Part shown: positions 52,201-63,775 of the stretch, in pieces | How the letters are laid out: every line of letters begins with the position of its first letter | Numbering within the stretch: position 1 is the stretch's first letter | Assembly (NCBI RefSeq): GCF_029867415.1 | Contig: NC_081185.1 | Location: 44,276,766 to 44,340,765, forward strand | Direction: 5' to 3' | DNA: 64,000 bases | Source of the DNA: Vicia villosa | Taxonomy: Eukaryota; Streptophyta; Magnoliopsida; Fabales; Fabaceae | Position numbers and translations under genes: made by a program | Notes under the pieces: generated by a model | The model's input: only the letters and a program-made list of their open reading frames with translations | What the model was told of the DNA's origin: nothing | Database searches by the model: none

Positions 52201-53161
52201 AGGCATGCGGAAAGGGTTAGCAATCAACCCCCGCCTAGTCTCATCGAGTCCGTTTGGTATGCGCACGCTACGCGTCGCTTGCTTCCGAACCAGCACAAGA
52301 TCTTGTTATCGAGTATGTCAGGAAAAGGGTTCATGCAGCCGGACCCCCGCCTTTCTTATAGCTCGCGTCGCTCGACGTTGATGCTCGGTGTACGTACGCA
52401 CCGTTTTCCTTTACGATCCTTTCATTTTCGCGAGGTCTAATGCTTGGTTGACTTGGGTTGAGTTGCTCCCCTTGGCTATGGCGGGACCGCTTTTCTACCA
52501 TTCGGTCAGTACCGTTGGTTTTGTTTGCTTTACGAGCGGAGCTCGTTTGTGTGATATTATTGTTTGTTTCCCTTATCCCTCGTAGGTTGATAGTTTAGTT
52601 TAGATTTGTACCCTTTGTATGATAACATTAGGTAGCAAGATTTCCCCCCTTAGCTTAGGTTTTCCTCATGCATCTTTTAAAACACAAACCACACTCTTTG
52701 ATTTTCTTTTCTTAAGAGCTTGTTATTTCCGCTCCATTCCCAAGCATAAGTCTCCAAAGGTCGAGCAGCGGAGTGCGAATGTAACTCGTTAACCTAAAAA
52801 ACACAAAACAAACAAAATTTAGTTAGCCGAGCTACGGTACCTCTGATTCCGCAAAACAGATACGTAGGCAGCGGGGTAGGGCCCGTGCGAGTATAACTCT
52901 TTCTTTTCCCTACATTTTGCATGCATTTTAGTCCAGATTAGCGCAGTTTGCTTACACATCCATAGTTTTAGACACAGGCGTGGATACCATCGAGTACGAT
53001 GGGCGCGTGGGGTGCTAATACCTTCCCCTCGCGTAACCGACTCCCTTACCCTTTTTCTCTGGTCGTGAGACCGTTGTTTTGTTTTGTGGTTTGCTGGCAT
53101 TCCCTTCCTTTTCAGGATAAATATGTTAGTGGCGACTCTGTTAATTTTCGCGGTAGCGACA
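49206..53161 (+). repeat. Right LTR of the first Ogre-like element
   Basis: 3956 bp, complete. TATA at 50115-50122, donor ccg|gtaagc at 50452, palindrome module 51308-51500, acceptor ttcctcttgcag ending at 51840. The 3' part (52466-53161) has the 'gatacgtaggcag'-type sequence common near the end of Tat-group LTRs and is missing from the left LTR. Confidence 0.9.
50452..51840 (+). other. Putative LTR-leader intron, Ogre-like element
   Basis: Donor CCG|GTAAGC and acceptor TTCCTCTTGCAG|G, 1389 bp apart, enclosing the palindrome module. The left LTR has lost the donor (G to A). Confidence 0.45.
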
Positions 53162-53787
53162 AGATTGAAAAGTTATGCTTTTAGGTCATGTTTCTGAGAG
53201 CAGATAGGCAGATAATCCTGGAAGACCAGACCTTGAGGGTACCTCCCAACAGAAGGTTGGCAGGTAAGTCTGGAAGACCTATTCTGGAGGAAACATGTAC
53301 TTGATATTTGAACATGTGATAGGTTCTTAGAGAATCCAATCGGGTGGTCAGTGGACACTCAATCGTGGTGCTACGAGTTAATAGGTTTTCCTATACTGGA
53401 TAGTGATGAAACCTTAGGATCTGAGATGGATCTGTAGTTTATGTATGTACCTAGTAGAGCCGGGAGGACCCATAAGATAGGGGAACTCACTGAGATTTAG
53501 TAATCTCACCCAATTCATCTTGTTATTTTTCAGGTACTGTGCAAGATCGAGTTTTTTCTAGATGCTTGGATTGAGAGTTTTTGATCGGATGCCGTGAAGA
53601 CTGTACCTGATCCTTTCTTCCGCTGTGTATCTTTATCATTGTGTAGACATATTCATTGTATCCAACTTCATGATTATTTTGAAATGTATACAACTTATGT
53701 CTGTATTTCTGACTTTTATATGTACTCAATACCAATTATTAGTATTCTGCTGATATGATTCTAGACACATATTGGTAGGGTATTACA
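53162..53787 (+). repeat. Family A second LTR, segment 3 of 3
   Basis: Resumes after the Ogre-like element at the duplicated agatt. Collinear with 9749-10374 and ends ttaca. Instead of flanking host DNA it is followed by a PBS and internal sequence, which shows the tandem arrangement. Confidence 0.9.
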
Positions 53788-54623
53788 ATTGGTATCAGAG
53801 TCTGGTCGACCCTCGACCTAGCTGTGAGGCATCATTAGCAAACCTCCTTCTTCCTCATATATGTGTGTTGCTAGCTCGATTCTACTATCATGTTATTCAG
53901 TTGTTGAACTTGATCAACTCACCAACTGGATACGTGATAGGCAGGATCGCAGCAGAGCTGCCACGAGGATGCGTTAGCCCCGAAGTGACTCGTGTGGTAG
54001 CAAAGGTCCAGTAAGGAATAATTGAGATGTGAATCCAAATTTTCATACGGTAGGCGGGATAAGAATCCCTATGTTGCACTCAAGGATTGGGGACTATGCG
54101 AGCAGGCAACAGCGGGTGAATTAGATTCTAATGCTACGCTATGAGGAGACCTTGGACGGTCGGGACCGCTTGAGAATTTTTGGATTTTAAATCGTAGATA
54201 CTTCTTGTTCCGTTCGAGTTATTGAACCTTTAGGCATAATGTTCTAGATGGGATGTGTGTGTGATCATCATATTCCGACCAAAGCATTATGTGACTATTC
54301 TTTAACATTAATGATTAATGTTAGAATGGACGAAGTATGTCTTGGGTTAATTCGATGGGAGATGTATCGAGGGGTGTATCTGTAGATCCTCCAAAGTTAA
54401 ATAAGGTCAGTCTCGGTAAGCAGAGGCACATTGGTTTGGGAGTGTTGTCACTCCAACAATATAAATTCGTACGGTTGAGAAGAAACTGTATAAAATTTTG
54501 GAAGAGTTATCGTAGTTATACGATGTTGAAGTTGGTAAGGAAAGATGAACTCCTGTTTATTAAGTATATAAATATAGATGTTCTATACCGAAGCATGTGA
54601 CCAAGTTGGGGCAATAATGCAGT
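53788..54623 (+). other. Family A internal region, second, deleted copy
   Basis: PBS tggtatcagagt at 53790-53801 (last base changed). Collinear with the first internal copy but lacking the equivalents of about 10609-11697 and 12276-12529. Broken off at about 54623 by the next LTR. Confidence 0.85.
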
Positions 54624-55937
54624 AGTCATACCCCAAAATTTGCCCATCTCACTTCTCCTTTCAAGCTCATAACAAAGTTCAAGACTCAAAGATACATTCT
54701 CCTAAACAATGGCTCAATGAACTAGGGTTTTGATTTCTCTGAAGAAAATCAATGAATCAAAGTCTACAATGGATCTCACATGGCTTATGATATTTCAAAA
54801 TATATCTATGGCAAAGTACAAGCTTCAATTCCAAAGATTGCCCAGTCAATTGCTCAAAAAGTCAACAGTCGACTAGTTTGACCTAAAAGACAGCTGTGGT
54901 CAAAGTACAGTCAAAATTCTTGATTTTTGGTCATCATCCTTATTTTGAGGTGTCATTCATCATTTGATCAAGGAATTGATCGTGATTCATCAAGGAGAGC
55001 TCAGAAATCATCAAAAGTCCAAGTTGCTAATTTAGGGTTTTTAGGAGAAAGTCAACCCAACTTTGACTGATCATATCTTTCTCATACTTCATCAGAAATT
55101 CCCCAACCAAAGCTCATTCTCAAGGAAATTTGATTCTTTACAACTTTGATGTTTGGCCCAAAGTCAAGAAATGCTTCCGCATAAGAGATATAAGCCAAAA
55201 CATTACAGGTCCTTCTAGAAGATCGCAAAAAGCAGTTTTTTGTCAGGAGCCATATCTTCAAATTAAAATCCTCAAATGCAAAATATGTTCCAAAGTGGCT
55301 TGTAGAGGACATCTTGGGCTTTCCAAAAAGTCCTAGATCACTTCCATATGATCAAAATTGAAATAGATATGAGGTGTACAAGGTTGTCAAATTTCAAGAG
55401 ACATGTGAAACCCTAATTGCATAACTTTGTACCTTTTAAGCTAATGAGCCTAAGACTTACATTCCAAACATGCTCATAAGCCTAATAAGGACCTATAAAA
55501 CCTTCTTCATATTTTTTTTATTTTTATTTACATTTATTTATATTTTTATTCAAATAAAAGCTAAATAAATTAAGTAAAATGCTAAAATAAATGGATCAAT
55601 TTTCATGGCGTGGTCATTAATCATATGGGGGGCCAAGAATCACCTAGGAGACCAATGAATTTCGTTGGTCCTTGGTTTGGATTTATATTTTTATTTATTT
55701 TTTATTTTTATGCAAATTAAATCAAAATAAAATAAAATAAATGTGAAAATTGGTGCATGATTTGATTATTCAATCAAAGATCATTCTTGGAGCTCAAGTC
55801 AATCATACAAATTTGATTGGAAAAAGATTGATCAAAAATAGAAAGATTTATACACAATTTTCAATCAAATTTTCTCATATTTCCAAATCACCAATCACAT
55901 GATTTCTTTCCCAAGTAATTGACCTAATTTCTTCTCT

Positions 55938-55945
55938 TATAAATA
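55938..55945 (+). promoter_or_regulatory. TATA box of the second Ogre-like LTR
   Basis: tataaata, followed by gaaaaccctagccctt (telo-box-like aaaccctag at 55974-55982) and a donor CAG|GTAAGG at 56106. Acceptor matches lie at 56462, 57498, 57674 and 57770. Confidence 0.65.
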
Positions 55946-56787
55946 GCTAACACATTCAGCCTCCAAAGGGACGAAAACCCTAGCCCTTAGAGTACCTCCA
56001 AAAGTTCCAAAAATCTCAAGAAAGTTGAATTTTCATTTTGATATTTGGAGTCCTTTTCACGTCCAACCAATCATCCCAGGTTGCTCACCAGGTGCCCAAG
56101 TACAGGTAAGGACCCTAGACTCACTCCCATGCTACGAATACATGCATATCCCATCACTCATATTTCTCTTATTTTGGTTTGCTTTCGTTTTACATGTACC
56201 ATGGCCTTTTAACGTGTTTTGATGTTTGCTCTAAGTTTATGGTGAATAACAGAAGGGGTATGAACCCTAAAATTTAAGCTCAGACGCATGTGGTGTGATT
56301 CACCATTGTTAGGGCTTCACACTTTTTCCTTCGAAACTCATGTGTGCAGGCCGAATCCGTCCAAACATGGGGCTCCATCGTAATCGCAAGAGGTTTATCA
56401 AGGGATCTGGGCGTTTTACTTGATTCATTAACGTGGATTTTTTTGAGTTTTTTTACTTGCAGGTTTGCTACGAAATTGTCATAACTAATGCCCAGAAAAC
56501 CGTAGCTAAACCGTGCCAGAACTGTAGCTAAAACTTCTGCAGTTCTTCATTGGAGAAGACGATCCGCGTGGCCTTTCACGCTTTCCCCCATTGGTCGGTC
56601 AACCATCCAGATTCTCTCTCCACGCGTGGCTAGTCTCTGTTTGCTGGTCAATAAGTCCAATCACTCACACTTCCTGATTCGCTCCTGTCAGCGTGTGGGG
56701 TCCAGCAATTGACATCACTTTGAATTCCCATCATGGTATTTGTTTTCTATTTATTATTTGTTTCTAAATAATTATCAGCGAAAAATG

Positions 56788-56850
56788 ATGGCACAGTTGG
56801 TGAAGATGTTGACAAGCATGATCTCAAAGACCTGGGTTCGAACCCAAGAA
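56788..56850 (+). other. tRNA-like segment inside the LTR
   Basis: tggcacagttggtgaaga resembles a pol III A box/D arm, and gggttcgaaccc (56834-56845) is a perfect B box/T loop about 45 nt downstream, the spacing seen in tRNA genes and tRNA-derived SINEs. Acceptor-stem pairing is poor, so it is not a tRNA gene; a SINE head or captured tRNA relic is likelier. Confidence 0.4.
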
Positions 56851-58705
56851 TTTTGCAGTTTTTCTTTGTTTTCCTTAAGTTGCAGATTCGGTACTCTTCT
56901 CCGAGATATGACTACGGTGCATCCTCCCCCTCCACCATCGGATTTACACAAGAGTAGATCTAACGCTCCTCTACCGCAAGACTACCATGGACCTTCAACA
57001 CTCAACCACATAGGAATAGAGCTAAGTTATTTTCAATTTTTTTTATTAGATAAACCTTTTTTTGTTTTCTTTCTTTATATATTATTTTTTTTAGTAAAAT
57101 TATTTTTAGTTAAATATTTTATTTATTAAATAAATATTTTCATGACTCTTTAATTTATTTAATCGAACTTTCGATTTTCTTAAATTCTCTAATATATTAA
57201 ATTATTCACTTTTCATGTTTAAACCAGTTGCTTTAAACCTTGGTTTTATTTTAGCTATTTTTCATCATGACCACTAATCACTGTTACTGGTAGGTGTTGT
57301 CCATTAACCCTAGTCTAGGTTTTTGCCTATTTCTTCTATTAACCATAATTAACTTTTGGCCCATTCAGGGTTTGCCTTTTGCCTTGCCTGTCTTTTTGGC
57401 TGCCTGAATTATTACCATTTTAATTTTTGATCTGTCACGTTATAATTGTTAAGTTCATTAATGCACTAACATTTCTCTTCTTTGTGCCCAATTTTCAGGG
57501 TTAACCAAGATCCTTCAGCCACGCGCCATACAAGATCAAAAAAGCTAAGTTTCTATTTTTTGTTTAACATCATTTTATTTTTTATTTCCCCTTATGAATT
57601 AAAATAGGGTTTGCCTCAATAGTCAATGAATCTGTAATACACTAACCCTTATTTATTTTCCTTGTAATTTTCAGAATTGATCAAGGGTTCGAGGAAGATC
57701 AAGGCATTCAAGGATTTTGATTAATTATTGTTCCCTCTTATTTTCTGTCTTCATTTCCCCTTCCCCGCAGGTGTTTATTGTAATAGCGTAGGACTTTTAT
57801 TTTTCTGCCTTTAATTTCTGCATTTTTAAACTGCGTGGTTAGTAATCTTAGGGAGTGCAACCCTGAATTGAACATAGAATCACTAATTATAAGATAAATA
57901 TTTGAATTTAATCACTTGATTGTGCACCCACACACCTTTAGGGTAACCCTTCTTGTTGCCTGTTGCCTTATTATCTGTTGCCTCTAATTATACTAAAAAT
58001 AGTCAAGTCCCTCGATTCTGAGGGTACCTAAAGCAAAGGTTGCCTTATTCGGTGATATCATCAATTTTGTCCCTCGAAGCTGCCTCGGTAAAACATGATG
58101 ATTGTCCCAATTGCTAAGGTATCCTCGCCTGTTGCCTAAAGATTAAATGACTATTATATCCTTCCCTTAGACTACCTGCCCTCTTTATGGCAGGGACAGT
58201 CTTGTGACGAACGATAATTTCTCGATGACCTTTTACATCCAGTAAAAGGACTTCCTACCCTCCTATGGTATGGATAGCCCTGAAAAGCTAAAAGAAAAAT
58301 TTTTCTAACTTAGGGTAATTGCTTTTTAATTGCTTGCTCTTATTTCAAATTTAAATTCAAATCAAAATATTTTCCCACTTCATTTCAAAATCAAATTTCA
58401 AAAAGACTACGCTTATTTACAAGTTAGAGTTCTTATTCAAATTTCTATTCACACCCTACTTTTAAACAATTCAAACATTTTGAAAAACAAAAGTGAGCTA
58501 AGCAATTAAGAGCCCATGGATAACCATGGATACAAAGGGTGCCTTACACTTTCCCTTTGTATAAATTACCCCCCGAACTCAAAATTTCTTTTAAAGGTTT
58601 TTTCTGTTCTTTTAGCCTTTCTTTAAATTGGATAAAATAAAAGTCGGTGGCGACTCTTGCTTACCGCGACATTTTCTAAAAAGTCAGTTCACCGTATTAC
58701 AGAAC

Positions 58706-58724
58706 TGGCGACTCTGCTGGGGAT
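58706..58724 (+). other. Primer binding site, tRNA-Arg
   Basis: tggcgactctgctggggat is complementary to the 3' end of a plant tRNA-Arg (one apparent difference, from memory). It lies 4 nt behind the LTR. tRNA-Arg priming is characteristic of Ogre elements. Confidence 0.8.
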
Positions 58725-59862
58725 ATGATTTCGAATAAAAGAGGGGTTACCTTAAAGTTTAGGATTCACTTAATTGTTTTCAATTGTTTGCTTTATATTT
58801 GTGGGCCTGTTTGGGTTTACTTTTGTGAAAGATCCTAACCTGGATCTGAGAACCTTAGGTAAATGGCATGAGACCAAGGAGACTGCACGGCGTATACTGA
58901 TGCGGTTGATATGGTGGCCATCGTTAGTGTGACACATTGGTTTGTCCTGGTGTTCCTTGGGATCCGACTTGAGGGAAACACTAGGCTGCTGCGTGGTGTC
59001 ATTAAGCACTAATTTGCCCCTAGAACCCTAGTTGAACTTGATTTTGGCCTATTAGAAAGTAGCAAGATGGCTGGCTTTGGTTCCGACTGAAGTTGGTTGA
59101 TACTCGAAGCTACACTCATATGGACTGGACTTTCAGGACATTTTCGGTCGGTGATTCGATTGCTGAACTGAAATAAGTGCCTTCGAGAAAGGTCAATGAT
59201 ATGAGCTCCCTAGAACCCGATCTTTATATAGGACAAGTTGAACCAACTTAACTTCAGTGGGAAGGGTACTTACCTACGGACTTCATGCAAGCCTTTAAAC
59301 CTAAGGACACTTGTGTGACTTGTTGGTGTTTGCTACTAACCTTTGTTTTCCTTGAAGGTTTTGTTAAAAGACTTGTTTGCCCTTACTATCTTACGACATA
59401 CCTGATGCATTGCATTCGCATAACATCATGACATCATAACATAGCATGATTGACTAACCCTTTCAAGGATCTTAGGGATTTAGGGCGCACAATTTCAGGT
59501 ACTCTTATCAAGGACTGAATTCCTAATCAAGGGGCAAGAGGATTTATTTTCCTCTGGCCACACACCTTCCAATTCAGAGACTCGGTACCTATCAAGAGGC
59601 AAGAGGATTTATTTTCCTCTAGCCAAGTACCTTCAAATTCAGAATCAAAGGCGATGACCCACTCGATATGGTGAGCTTGATTCCCATAGAAGAACATCCA
59701 AAAATCAGATTCTTCAAACGAAGATGCGACCAAATCATTTTCTGACGATGCTAACTAAATTTCTTAAAGATCCTTTAAAGCATTGCATTTGCATTCATAA
59801 CATCGCATAACAGGTTTCCATAACAGGTCTCTCATCTTATCTCGTTGTTTATTTCAGCACAA
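58725..59862 (+). other. Leader of the second Ogre-like element
   Basis: Non-coding. Contains a 65-bp direct duplication (59526-59656), each unit with an agagga...tcctct hairpin. The last bases before the gag ATG, atttcag|caca, look like a splice acceptor. Confidence 0.6.
59526..59656 (+). repeat. 65-bp tandem duplication with hairpins
   Basis: Units start at 59526 and 59591 (atcaagRggcaagagga). Each includes agagga-tttattt-tcctct, a 6-bp stem with a short loop. Confidence 0.85.
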
Positions 59863-61248
59863 ATGGATCTCGAGCAATCAGTCAAAGACCTTCAGGCTCA
59901 GAATGCCCAGTTCCAAGCTTTGATTCTGAAATTGTCTAAGGGGCAAGAAGAGCTGAAAACCCTCTTGACCAAGAAGGAGAAGAAGCCCAAAAGATCAATT
60001 AATGCCATTCGCTTGAGGAAAAGATTCAGAGGTCCTGTTAAGAGAACCAATGAAGCAAAAATTCCTGAAGACAGTGACGATGATCAAGATGACCATGCTA
60101 GCATCAAAACTGATGCAAAGAGCAACCATGATTCTATCAAGCCCTCTGAGGAAGAAGAGGACTATTACTATGAGGACGAACATCCTGATGACAAGTACAA
60201 GCTGCTGGAAGAATGTATGAAAGCCATGGAGATTTAGAAGGTACCTGGGTTAGATTTTGAGGAGCTAGGACTCATCTCTGGAGTGGTCATCCCTCCGAAG
60301 TTCAAGACTCCGACCTTTGCTAAGTATGATGGAGTCTCCTGTCCTAAGCTTCACTTAAAGTCCTATGTGAGGAAGATTCAGCCTCATACTGCTTACAAGA
60401 TGCTATGGATCCACTTTTTTCAAGAGAGCTTATCTGGAACTCAACTAGAGTGGTACTATCAATTGGATGGTGCCAACATTCATACATGGGAAGACTTGGC
60501 AACTGCTTTCTATAAGTAATACCAATACAATGCTGACCTCGCGCCGACTCGCATGCAACTACAAAACATGTCTATGGGTCAGAAGGAAAGTTTTAAAGAG
60601 TACGCTCAGAAATGGAGGGATCTGGCCGGAAGAGTTCAACCTCCTTTAGCTGACAGAGAGTTGGTCGACCTGTTTATGAGTACACTGACTGGTCCTTTCT
60701 ATATTCATTTGATGGGGAGTTCGTCATCTGGTTTTACTGATTTGATACTAACTGGAGAGCGCGTAGAAAGCGGAATCCGAAGTGGTAAGATTCAAGTGGC
60801 TACTTCATCTGGTGCTACGAAAAAGCCGTATAATGGGAAGAATGAAGTCAATGCGGTGTACAACCAGAAAAGTCGTAATGAACGCAACCTATCTGTTGGG
60901 GCAGTTCCACATCAACGATGCAAGCCAGAAGCACCTAAGCGTCAATTCACCAACATCAACATGTCATTAGATCAGGTGCTGCAATATCTGTTGAAGGCAG
61001 GAATGATTACTGTGAGGGATCCTCCTCAACACATCAACACTTCCTCTGCTAAGCACAATCCAAACGTACGATGCGCCTATCATTCTAATAGTCCCGGGCA
61101 CAACACTAATAGCTGATGGACATTGAAGATTAAGATCCAAGACATGATCGATGCTGGTGAAATCGAGTTCTACCCTCCTGAGACTCCTAACGTGATCACT
61201 CCTCCCATGCCTAATCACAACAAGATTGCTAATGGTGTGGATGGCTAA
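59863..61248 (+). pseudogene. gag: Gag of the second Ogre-like element, three in-frame stops
   Basis: One reading frame runs from the ATG at 59863 to the TAA at 61246-61248, with no frameshift but with stops TAG 60235, TAA 60517 and TGA 61114. The N-terminus is a coiled coil (LEQSVKDLQAQNAQFQALIL), then a basic and an acidic stretch. The gag core reads IPPKFKTPTFAKYDGVSCPK, IHFFQESLSGTQLEWYY, ESFKEYAQKWRDLAGRV, LTGERVESGIRSGK, typical of Ogre gag. Near the end, CAYHSNSPGH is the metal-binding knuckle, and the TGA falls where its last cysteine is expected. Two stops (TAG, TAA) are explained by C-to-T change in a Gln codon. A full gag cannot be made. Confidence 0.85.
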
Positions 61249-63314
61249 GAAAGATGGACTTTTAAATCATTAAATTTACTTTCATTTGCAATTTCTTTCC
61301 TGTTTGTTTGAACATTCGAATTGTGATAGACATTATCTGTTTTAATAATCATCAGTAGTGCATTGCATATGTTTGTATCGAATAAATTATTTTGCTATCA
61401 CTCATTTTAAATTGTGTATTTACTTTGCATATGTTTTGTGTTTATTCAACTCCTGCTAAGCTGTAAGCCTTTTGAGGGAGGATGACGAAAATGATACCGC
61501 AACCTCATACAATATGCTTTTGAACGGACTATGCTGACGATGTACTGGCATTGTTTCAATTCCTAAACAGTGGAGATATAAGGATGATAATCCCTCGTCA
61601 ACCCCTTTTGAGCCTAAGAAGTAGAAGTTTTCTTTCATGTGCAAATTGAAACCTTTAATCATAACCCGGGGCAGGGTAGATTCTCAATTAACTCAATTAT
61701 ACCAGTTGCCTTACACAAGTGATGATGGATTCCCGTAATTCTCAAGACATGCGGTCAATATCCACCAAAAATAAAAAGATGTTGAGTCAAAACCTATGAA
61801 GGAGACTTATTAAAAATCGAAACATCCCGCTGACTGTAATCTCAAAATAAACAGTTCAGGCAAAAGTTGGGGTTAACAAAGTCAAAAAAAGGTCACTACA
61901 AATCCTCGACAAAAGAAAACATTACAAAAAAGATGACTGTCTGTCCAAATAAACCTCCGGTACTTTAACCATCATCAAATATCAATGTTACAACTTCAAG
62001 CTTTGCTAAGGCTTAAACGCAGAGTTAACTGAGCATAGGATCGAAGAACGTCACGAAGATTGGGATGGGTATAAATAAATTTTTGAGCCATTATCCTTTG
62101 TTTCTTAAACCGTGAACCAAGCCACGTTACAACCCTTGAAAGTCCTAACTGAAGCATGGTTAGTTCGAAAGCATACTATCACCAAAAAGGTATCATGACT
62201 CCTTAAGGTTTACCACAAATGCTGAGTTGATATTTCGTTTTTACAAACATCACGTTTTTATAAACATCACGCTTTTACATCTCCTGTTTTAATGTTTTTC
62301 AAAAAAACAAGACAGACATATACATTGCATCTCATGAATTCATTATTAAACATATTCTGCTACATAATTTCAAGTGTTAGCATCAGAAAGAATCTGCACA
62401 GGGTACGACTAATGACTAAAAATCATCCCGACAGACGAAGCCACTTCAGCAACAACACCTCTTACACTGACTCAGTTGATTAGAAATCAATGAATACAAG
62501 GGGCACGACGTGCTTTGTCCAATCAATCTGGGGAAATCAGGTCAAAATTCCGAGAATCTCTCAAAGAATACAAATCAATCAGGGGCATGCACCCAAGTGG
62601 GTCTGAAGCTACCTCTCTATCAGTCAGGGGTATCATCCCCAGTTTATGATTACTAGGGGCAGGTCTCCCATAGTACACATCTCATAAGGTCCCCACAAGG
62701 CGAATCTCTCCAAGGTCCCTACTAACTGGGGCAAAGCTATGCAAGGCATGTTCAACACTCATTGGTGTGTTTCAATCAATACGAATCCAGGAATGGCAGT
62801 TAATATAATACTGGGGGCAATGTTCAAGACATCCATGTCTTCCCATAGATCATATCCCCACAGAGCACTCTTCAAGAAGCTATCTTCGAATAAGTTCTCC
62901 TCTAAATCCACCATCTCCATAAAGGTTAGCACTCACAGTCGAGCTGAGTCAGATGGAACATCGAAGATTCTATTCATCTCTCTTATCCCCAGTTGGGTAC
63001 ATCAAGATCAACCATTCAAATTGCTTCTTTCCCCAAGCAGAAGCCAAAGATCCCTAGCTGAGTATCCTCGAGCATGAAGCGGGAGTTACTATCATCATTG
63101 ACGACATGTTGCATACATACATCATTCATAATCAATCATTACATAAATACATACCATGCATCATGGCATTGCATGCTGCTAACTTTGTTTTTTCAAGTAA
63201 GTTCCCAAGCGGACAAATATCATCAGACAACTTATCAACTCTAACAAGCAGATTTTCTTCTCCAAAAGCAATTCAGATGAAGATTCGTTATGATAATCAT
63301 TCCTATCAAACTCC
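61249..63314 (+). other. Non-coding region behind gag in the second Ogre-like element
   Basis: Where protease and pol should be there is no coding sequence. Blocks at about 61470-61690, 62030-62180 and 62580-62740 are conserved with the first Ogre-like element in the same order. The remainder shows no recognised feature. Confidence 0.65.
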
Positions 63315-63770
63315 CATCATATTAGTCCCCTGGAAAGGATATCTACATCAGTCCCCTGGCAGTAATCAAAATCCTTCTCATCATGTTAGTCCCCTGGCGG
63401 TGATCAGTTGGTCCTTATCATATTAGTCCCCTAGCAATGATATTTACATCAGTCCCCTGGCAGTAATCGAAATCCTTCTCATCATGTTAGTCCCCTGGCG
63501 GTGATCAGTTGGTCCATATCATATTAGTCCCCTGGCAATGATATTTACATCAGTCCCCTGGCAGCAATCGAAATCCTTCTCATCATGTTAGTCCCCTGGC
63601 GGTGATCAGTTGGTCCTTATCATATTAGTCCCCTGGCAATGATATCTACATCAGTCCCCTGGTAGTAATCAAAATCCTTCTCTTCATGTTAGTCCCCTGG
63701 CGGTGATCAGTTGGTCCTTATCATATTAGTCCCCTGACAATGATATCTTCATCAGTCCCCTGGCAGTAAC
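63315..63770 (+). repeat. Tandem repeat, 101 bp x about 4.5
   Basis: The landmark gttagtcccctggcggtg occurs at 63385, 63486, 63587 and 63688, exactly 101 bp apart. Each unit holds three agtcccctgg submotifs. Confidence 0.95.
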
Positions 63771-63775
63771 AACAA

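Larger units (their letters stand above)
31671..53161 (+). mobile_element. Non-autonomous Ogre-like Ty3/gypsy element, interrupted by a Tekay-like element
   Basis: Starts tgttgcacccc and ends gcgaca; 5-bp duplication agatt at 31666-31670 and 53162-53166. Left LTR is 3'-truncated (31671-34985), right LTR is complete (49206-53161). The internal part (34986-37032 plus 44602-49205) has no gag or pol. The internal blocks at about 45340-45560, 46180-46340 and 46740-46920 are homologous, in the same order, to 61470-61690, 62030-62180 and 62580-62740 of the second Ogre-like element. Long LTRs and 3' tandem repeats fit Ogre. Confidence 0.75.
8220..54623 (+). mobile_element. Family A: coding-deficient Tekay-like Ty3/gypsy element in LTR-internal-LTR-internal' arrangement
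   Basis: First LTR 8220-10374, internal part 10375-13392, second LTR 13393-53787 (split by two insertions), second, deleted internal part 53788-54623, cut off by an Ogre-like LTR. LTRs start tgtarcatccc or tgtagtatccc and end ttaca. The PBS matches initiator tRNA-Met, and the 3' end has 'ggacgaaattt' followed by a purine tract, both usual in chromoviruses of the Tekay type. No gag or pol frame remains in either internal part, so movement would have needed proteins in trans. Confidence 0.75.
54624..58701 (+). repeat. LTR (5') of the second Ogre-like element
   Basis: Starts gtcataccccaaaatttgcc (the first base of the usual TG seems changed) and ends gtattaca, 4078 bp. The start resembles the first Ogre-like LTR (tgttgcaccccaaaatt) but the rest is different. 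No second LTR is in the window, so the limits rest on the PBS at the right and the junction with family A at the left. Confidence 0.7.

Noticed and set aside
56788..56850. Functional tRNA gene
   Set aside because: A and B boxes are good but acceptor and anticodon stems do not pair well.
63315..63770. Repeated agtcccctgg as CRISPR-like repeat-spacer
   Set aside because: The 'spacers' repeat with a 101-bp period; it is an ordinary tandem array.
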